DNA from: Rhyzopertha dominica
Lineage: Eukaryota > Arthropoda > Insecta > Coleoptera > Bostrichidae
Assembly (NCBI GenBank): GCA_025024175.1
Contig: QCXZ01000137.1
Coordinates: 73,780,680 to 73,844,679 of the forward strand
DNA: 64,000 bases
Reading direction: 5' to 3'
The position numbers and the translations under genes are program-made. Below the pieces are notes generated by a model. It worked only from the letters and a program-made list of their open reading frames with translations, was not told the origin of the DNA and made no database searches. Shown here in pieces: positions 57,313-64,000 of the stretch. The first letter of the stretch is position 1; each line of letters starts with the position of its first letter.

Positions 57313-59335
57313 TACACTTGCATATCTAAATTAACCGGACTAACTAGTAAAATGCATTGGCAGCCAAGAGAAGTTTCTAGTCCATTTTTAATTCTCTCTT
57401 TATGCCAGGTAATATTTCTTATTGAAGATATCAGTACACACTGAATAAATGCCAACTAAATATAATGCCTAACGCATAATTCTAATCATGTTGGTGTAGC
57501 ATTTTTCACAAGATCATGGTGGTATATAATATACGAATCTCAACTACACAAACCCGGACCACAAAGTAATTACAAATATAATACGTCAATAATAATAGTC
57601 AGCGGTGCATCTGATATACAAAGACTATAGATATAAAATAACTAAATTCCTTGTGCTTTTTTCAGTCGCTTCTGAATTGTGCATAAGGAACATCGGTAAA
57701 ATTAAAGCAAAAAATCTGTTGGCTAACAAAAAACTGCTATCTAACGCAGAATGGTAGGAATAAGTGCATTTACAAAACTGAACATACAATAAATAGCTAT
57801 ATCTAATCTAAATGACAAACAGGAACATTAAAAAAAAAACTTTGCCAGACCATTAATTACTTTAAATAGAAAATATTATTGGTAAAAGGTTTTGCGAACG
57901 AACGCATATCTACAGCTACAGGAAAATATATCACAAATTATCATGTCTTTTTCGGTTATCACATTAGTAGGTACTGACTTATCACATTTGCTTGTCTACT
58001 GTCTAATTTATATTTACCAAAAATATATAACAAGCTTTTACTTTTACTGCCTGAATATTAGCATTATAACTATCACATGAACAATCAGGCGACACACAGA
58101 CGACACGGTAAACATATATTGCAACACATATACACAGATATAAAACCTATGAAATTGTAAATAAGAATCGAGATGTAAGTTCTTTTTTGATAGCTATAAA
58201 GACACCACTGCCTTTTGTTCCTGTTTACTATTACTTTATTATTTTTGCACTTCTGTTAATAAATGTTATAAAGACATATATACAGACAATAGTTTAGCTC
58301 TAGAAGAATACAACTGCCACATAATTTAATTAAACTTTGTACTGATACCACTTACAAATATTTCTTATGTTGTTTAAGATTTTATTGACCAGTTTGGAGA
58401 TAGTTTCTTACCTTTTGTAGCTACGATTGCTTGTTTCATATGTTTTGTTTTTAAGGTTATGGGAAAATAAAATAAAATATACATTGTAAACGTACGATAT
58501 TTACTATCACAATAAAATAGATATGCATGGTAGATATATCAAAACAGTAAAACTTAACAATTCGCAAAATTATGCTGCGGAGTTAGTAACAGAGAATAAT
58601 AATTGTTCACCGCCTGAAACCCTGCGACACTGAAATAATATACGCAGAAATTGCAAAAAGAATATAGAAAGAGCCCCATTATTTCCGCAGTCGGACACCA
58701 AACACTAAACCGCCCTGAGAATAATCCGACGCTAAACTCTGGTGTAACCGTTTCAATTATGAGTCGTACAAAGCCGAAGAAGTTAAATTTTGTCCAAATC
58801 TATCTCTTATTGTAGTAAAAGTTTCTCATTCGGTTGTATCTAGAACAGAGCTTTATCGAAATTTCACGGGGTGTATCCCAACTTTTGCGTAAACAGGCCT
58901 CAAAGTTTTATTAATAATTTTGTTCGTGCTTTAATCCAGGAGAAGTCCTGGAACATAAAACCCTTGGGATTTAGATTAGGTATAGATCGCAGGATTAAAG
59001 TTTTACTTTGGTTCGGTGCTTTATTCCACTTACTTACGTATAATAAAACACGTAACAGTAAGCGCATTGAGACTTTCATATAAGAGATAATATAAGAGAG
59101 AGCTAAGTACAACGTCATACTTTTTTGCAAATTCTCATATTTTCTTTCAGCCAGAGTAAGATTTCTATTTAGTCTGTTCACCCTCAATCGCTGAAGATCA
59201 AACCGCTCCTAACATCATTATTGAAGGAGCAAACCCTGTGGTTTGTGTACTGCAGTAATCAACCAAAAATATTATTATTTGTTTGTAGTGTCTGGGTTTC
59301 TATCTGACCCTAATGCATTTGCTAGTGCCTTTTTA
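57313..59335. other. Gene-free DNA
   Basis: No supported gene. A 95-codon minus frame (59187-58900) starting LNRNLTLAERKYENLQKS is not confidently linked to any family, although it lies next to the Gypsy relic on the same strand. Confidence 0.45.
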
Positions 59336-59339
59336 ACCG

Positions 59340-60730
59340 TGTCTACTGTATTTTCAGGTTCCCCATTTGAAAATGGGTGATGTTTGTTTAATCTGAAATT
59401 GCTGTATGAAAACCTGAAATTCGGTAGCTAAATTAGTTCCGTTATCCGGAACAATGCCTTTAGGCATCCCGAATTGCGCAAAATACATTTTTAAAGCTGC
59501 AAAAGTAAATTTTGTCGTTGCATTTATATAGTCTAAAATACTTTTACCCATTTTGAGTGTGCGTCCAAGATTACTAAAAAGATATTTACCCAAATATGGG
59601 CCAAAATAATCAATGTGAATTGGAGAATAATCTTCTGGTCATGACCTATTGGAAATTTCTAATCTAGGAGGATTGCTTTTGTTTTGTGCTCAACTGTCAC
59701 AAGCTTTAGCCACATGTTCAACGTCATCATGTATTTCCGGCCAATAAAAGTATAATCAAGTCATACTTTTGACTTTAACTACGCCTAAATATGAAGAATG
59801 AAGATGAGCCTTAAATTTTGCGGAATAATTAACCGGTGATTCCCCAAAAATACTTCCTTATCAACTGTTAATTGGTGTCTTATTTCGCAATATCTTTTGT
59901 AAGCTTAACCATTTTTTGAACTCAACCCATTTCCCGTTTCTAACACAATTAATAACCTTAGATAAGACTGGATCGAATTTTTATTTTTTCCTGTACAAAA
60001 TCGAAATTTACATAATGAGTATATAATTGGATACATATACACGCTAACTTAAATTTTCTAACATACAAATATTTCTGAAATTTCGTTAGTCCAAGAACAA
60101 TCGCATAAACTTTTTTTCAATCTCATTCCAATGGCGTTAAGTTTCGGACAAAGAGCGAAATGCAAATGTAATCGGCTTTTTCCGGTAAGTATGAGAAATC
60201 ATCGCATCAGTTGTCAATTTAATCGGTTCGTCCGGGTTGAAGTGTGTTAGAATCGGCGCACATGTCAATAACTACTGTTTAATCCAATTTTTTTGACAAG
60301 CGGAGTCCCATTCCCACTGAATATCTTTTTTCATTAGCTTCTGGAAAGGAGCTAAGGTTGTCGCTAAATTAGAAATAAATGTCCCATAGTAATTAAATAA
60401 CCTTAAGAGCGATTTTAGTTCTGTTACATTGGTGGGTTCCAGAGTTTATTTTTTTGATGAAGTATGCAATCCATTTTTATCGATTACGTATTCTAAATAT
60501 TCCAAAAAAACTGTACTTATAGATGGAAACTTTTTACCCTGCGTCTTGTCGTTTGACATTTTTCTTCTCACGACGATCACAAGCTAATATTTTTTGATCT
60601 AAAAAGCATACTACCCTTTCAATTCCGCTCAAAATGATTCGATTATTTTCTGCATTTTTGAAGGTGCACAGCCCACCCAAAGAAGTAAGATCTTAGCACC
60701 AAATTTATTTTAGAAATAATTGTGCCTTCA
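59340..60730 (-). mobile_element. Gypsy-type LTR retrotransposon pol relic (RT, RNase H, integrase)
   Basis: Order on the minus strand from high to low coordinate: APSKMQKIIESF and VVCFLD (RT region, 60690-60590), FLEYLEYVIDKNGLHTSS, LATTLAPFQKLMKKDIQWEW, ITHFNPDEPIKLTTDAM (start of RNase H), FAFRSLSE, HRLIIPQNLR (about 59870), YFYWPEIHDDVEHVAKACDS (integrase zinc-binding region; second Cys present as DSC/stop variant), PIHIDYFGPYLG (first catalytic Asp), and FAQFGMPKGIVPDNGTNLATEF (second catalytic Asp). The Gypsy/Ty3 domain order is kept, but each block needs a frame change. No LTRs, gag or protease were found. Confidence 0.82.
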
Positions 60731-61285
60731 CTAAACGTCGTTCCAGGCAAAAAATAAATGCTAAAGAAAACTCTCACTTCTCCCAATATGCAACTGCTTA
60801 CCACTGTTTGCAAAATCTCACATATTAGCAAGATACGATACGATGAATATCCATACCGACCTCTTATGATGGAGTATTATAGGCTAAGAAAAGGAATATT
60901 ATCTGTTCCATGCAAAGAAAAATTTTAATTTCTCGGGTGACTCCATGATCTCTAATAATGTTTGACAAGTCATATTCAAATACTACTGGTTCCTGTGGTT
61001 CCAGGATGACAAAAACATACTCATCTAAGAAAAAAGAACTGACCTCTGAGGATGCAGACCACTCGTACCTGTAAAACGTTAAGGATTAACCCCAATAAAA
61101 GTCGACAACAAAATTTGAAATATAGGTAAATATACTATTTCTTTTTTGTTACAAAGCATCAACACTACATAAGTTATTATAAAAATATAGTTAGCTATAA
61201 GTTTCAACCATTAGTCGTATCAAAACTTCACCAGAGAGGTTAAAGAAAGAGCAGTTGTTAAAAAAAAACATTATGGGTTAGAATG
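60731..61285. other. Gene-free DNA
   Basis: Nothing recognisable; it may contain more decayed Gypsy sequence 5' of the RT region. Confidence 0.4.
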
Positions 61286-61300
61286 GAGGGTTCTTTCAAC

Positions 61301-61525
61301 TAACCTGTATTCGCAGGCCGTCATCTTCTTTAATATAGGTGTTTTCCTCCTATTCTGGTCCAGCAATTTTGCAACCAGGGTTCTTTCAACTATAGACTTG
61401 ACATTTTACGCTAATGTTCTCGACAATGCACAGAATATTAGTTCTGACAAATGCAAAATTCCTGGAGCAGAAGAGGAGCAAAACACCTCTATTGAAGAAG
61501 ATGACGGCCTGCGAATATAAGTTAA
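61301..61525. repeat. 75-bp inverted repeat (potential hairpin)
   Basis: 61301-61375 and 61452-61525 are inverted copies: TATTCGCAGGCCGTCATC, GGTGTTTT, TCCAG and AATTTTGCA in order, about 85-90% alike by eye, with a 76-bp loop. A 16-bp direct repeat, AGGGTTCTTTCAACTA, occurs at 61287-61302 and again in the loop near 61377. Confidence 0.65.
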
Positions 61526-61880
61526 CTACTTATAATGTTTGTTTTATAAAATTTATTCTTTTTTAACTTTTGTTTAGGTCGAATAAATTCTCTTATACTT
61601 ATTTGTATAGTTTTTACTTTTCTGCAGCCAACTTCTTTATATCAACTAGGCACTGCCTCAAAACTGTTCATATCGACCGTACTGCTGCAAATATACTAAA
61701 TATTTTTTGGCATAATTGTGTTTGTGACATTACAGGGTAAGTACAGGGTTTCTATAAATGTTACATGCATCCAGGGCGCATATGGAAGTTGTTAATTAAA
61801 TCAATTTGCCGCCTCTCAGTATCTGTTGATTTTTTAATTATTGGATTTATTTTAATATGAGAAAACGTCTGGGAGTGTAC
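61526..61880. other. Gene-free DNA
   Basis: No gene. Contains TACAGGGTTTC near 61743, weakly like a mariner end, without a partner. Confidence 0.4.
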
Positions 61881-61884
61881 GAAG

Positions 61885-63945
61885 ACTCTACGGAGAGTAC
61901 ATCCTAGGAGTATGTAGAAGACTAGAAAGGACTTCATTGAAGAAAGCGAGCTTCGTCAACCGATTAGTATTTTTGAAACGCTGCAGAGATAAAAAGGTCG
62001 TACCAAATTTTCTTAATATTAAAACAGACATAAACACATACAAGTCAAATAAAATTATGCTACTAACAAAATTTGCTTTATTAGGGAACGCATACACAAC
62101 ACACGTAGACAACTTGGTTTCTTAGATGAAGACATAAACACAACATTGCAAATTCTATCCCACAACCTTTTTTTATCAAGGTTTTGAAGACATAATAAAG
62201 TTTACACAAAAAGTATACAGACAACACTTTAACAAGGTCAAGGAACAAAACATACTTAAATTTGAGAAATTTAATACCATTAAACACAATAAGTTCAAAT
62301 CATCTAACATAGTTAAAACCAACATAAACAACACTGTGATAAACGTGTCAAAAAAGAGTGTCTCAGATGCTGCTGTAAATATTTTAGCGAAGGGGATGAA
62401 CTTTGCTGTAACGCCACGGACCATTCCAAAAGTGGAGATAATGTCATCTGTGGAATCTTGTATAAGACTGCTTCCGAAAGATCAAGCGGATAAGATTAGG
62501 ATGGATGTATGCCACGCTATTAGATATGCACGTACGCCCAAACCTAATGTGACATCTGAGGAAATGAATGCNCTTAAGGATTTGAATACAGATAGGTCCA
62601 TTATAGTTACTACAGCCGATAAAGGTTCAGCCACAGTAATTTTAGATAGAACAGATTACGAGAATAAAGTTAGAGAGTTGTTAGATGAAGAAACATATCA
62701 AAAATTATCCCGAGATCCTACCTCAAAACTTTCCAAAATTACCAATGATCTTATCAAAAGTTCAAATCTTTCGAATGAGGAGAAGTCTCTTTTAACTGTT
62801 TCCGATTGCAAGGTACCTAAATTGTATGGTTTGCCCAAAATCCACAAAACCAATGTTCTCTTAAGACCCATAGTCAATACGATTGGCAGTCCTTGTTACA
62901 GATTGGCAAAATTTTGTGCCAACTATTTAAAACCTTATGTAGGAAATACCAGTAGTTTCATCAAAAATTCTTCAGACTTTATTGATATTATAAAAGGTTT
63001 AAGTATTTCAGAAGGTGATATTTTGGTTAGTTTTGACGTGGTTTCTTTATTTACGAAAGTACCCATTCCTGAAACGATAGATATCATCAAATCCAAGCTT
63101 AATAGCGATCCCTTAGGTGACACGATAGCCAGATTATCCGAACATTGTTTAAAATCTACTTATTTCTTATGGAACGATAATTTTTATGAACAAAAAACAG
63201 GTCGTGCAATGGGTTCACCTCTAAGTCCTGTAGTAGCCAATTTGTTTATGGAAAATTTTGAACATGTAGCGATAAACAGTAAGTTCTACTAAAGATAAAG
63301 TACATTTAGAGAGTGAAGGTGTTTACAAAATTACTTATTCTTGCGGAAAGTATTACATAGGTCAAACTAAAAGAAAAGTAGGTACGCGTTTGAAAGAACA
63401 CATACGTGCTACTAGGTTGCAACAGATAGATAAATCTTCCGTAGCTGAACACTCATATTTGTCTAAACACATGATTGATTTTGATAAAAAAAAAATTTTA
63501 CACAGAGAAAAATATTATCACAAACGTCTAATAAAAGAAGCTATAGAAATTTGTAGGAATACTAATAATTTTAATAGGGATTGTGGAAATTATGAGTTAG
63601 GTGACATTTGGAAGGCTATTTTGTAGTTATCTTTTATCAAGTAGTTCGTGTATATCTAGTAGGTAGGTAGTTTCTTTTTCATCGTTAGGTTCCTTTTTTA
63701 TCAGGTTGGCACGTTGTTTCTATGACGTCTCGCATCCTTGGTGATTCGTTTATTTACTTTCAAAATTTTATTTGAACTTGTGTCAGGCAAATTTTGAGAT
63801 TCTTCGTCNTTGACAAAGATTANAGGTGTAATCGAAACGTCAGACTATTAACTTNTTGNCAGTGTTTTCAAGAGACAGCGATCTANCCGACAAAATATTA
63901 TCTTATATTATGGACGCTGAAAGCATTCACCCTCGTATATTCTGT
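61885..63945 (+). mobile_element. Penelope-like element, nearly full length, lacking the RT catalytic block
   Basis: N-terminal part (61925-62125): SFVNRLVFLKRCRDKKVVPNF, then a frame change to RERIHNTRRQLGFLDEDI. One extra T in a homopolymer (about 62171) breaks the frame again. An uninterrupted plus-strand frame then reads from about 62170 to 63292: VTPRTIPKVEIM, DKGSATVILDRTDYENKV, LPKIHKTNVLLRPIVNTIGS, GDILVSFDVVSLFTKVPIPE, GRAMGSPLSPVVANLFMENF. At NS it jumps to the linker before the nuclease, deleting the Tyr-x-Asp-Asp block. GIY-YIG follows (63300-63626): GVYKITYSCGKYYIGQTKRK, where two zinc-ligand Cys are Tyr. The tail at 63815-63945 holds GTAATCGAAACGTCAGAC. Very similar to the copies at 35 and 39 kb. 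Confidence 0.9.
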
Positions 63946-64000
63946 AGTGTTTAGTAGGATACTTAACTTTAAGGTTGCAGAAAGCTCACTTTTCGGAGCT

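Noticed and set aside
58900..59187. Minus-strand frame near the Gypsy relic as its envelope or integrase C-terminus
   Set aside because: No chromodomain, envelope or zinc motif; proximity is the only argument.
59340..60730. LTRs for the Gypsy relic
   Set aside because: I searched by eye for matching direct repeats with TG...CA ends on either side and found none.
1..64000. CRISPR arrays, rRNA, riboswitches, bacterial operons
   Set aside because: No regularly spaced repeats, no rRNA-like sequence and no prokaryotic gene layout; the window is eukaryotic.

Overview
This is an AT-rich stretch of arthropod nuclear DNA, most probably from an insect. The signs are: spliceosomal introns with clean GT/AG borders; dense remnants of hAT, Tc1/mariner, Crypton-like, Gypsy, LINE and Penelope-like (PLE) elements; long gene-free spacers; and no bacterial operon structure. 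Isolated N bases and one 100-N scaffold gap (12551-12650) show a draft assembly. I cannot name the species.

Only one convincing host gene is visible: a six-exon minus-strand gene at 4531-6103. It encodes a small protein with an N-terminal SINA/SIAH-type RING finger and a long proline-rich tail made of a duplicated block. Nearly everything else that codes is a mobile or virus-like remnant. The most unusual block is 6.4-12.55 kb. It holds a set of direct repeats, a TATA promoter, a short intact ORF (8463-8801) and then a long, frameshifted relic of a protein-primed family B DNA polymerase with a zinc finger and a probable 60-nt intron. The relic runs into the assembly gap before its last catalytic motif.

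Layout, left to right: an hAT-type non-autonomous element with a perfect 8-bp target duplication (0.9-1.95 kb); the RING gene; the polymerase element; mariner scraps (12.9-13.4 kb); a 5'-truncated LINE (15.3-16.45 kb); a short TIR element (17.4-17.9 kb); a 2.25-kb element with about 380-bp inverted arms and TTAA-like flanks (19.9-22.2 kb); a PLE tail and a diverged PLE (23.0-25.7 kb); a LINE scrap (25.8-26.3 kb); inverted-repeat pairs (28.3-30.9 kb); LINE fragments joined tail to tail at an (AAT)n tract (31.9-33.9 kb). A nested stack follows at 35.3-40.0 kb: a PLE with a 13-bp target duplication sits at the 3' end of a minus-strand LINE, the LINE is split by a palindromic Tc1 derivative, and another PLE fragment abuts it. 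After that come mariner elements (44.1-46.2 kb), a tyrosine-recombinase relic (50.7-51.1 kb), more mariner/Tc1 scraps (52.9-55.2 kb), a long-TIR element (56.35-57.3 kb), a Gypsy pol relic (59.3-60.7 kb), a hairpin (61.3-61.5 kb) and a nearly complete PLE copy (61.9-63.95 kb).

The genes do not form a pathway. The window is best read as a gene-poor, transposon-rich interval. Several GC-richer islands without ORFs may be conserved non-coding (enhancer-like) DNA, but that is inference from composition alone.
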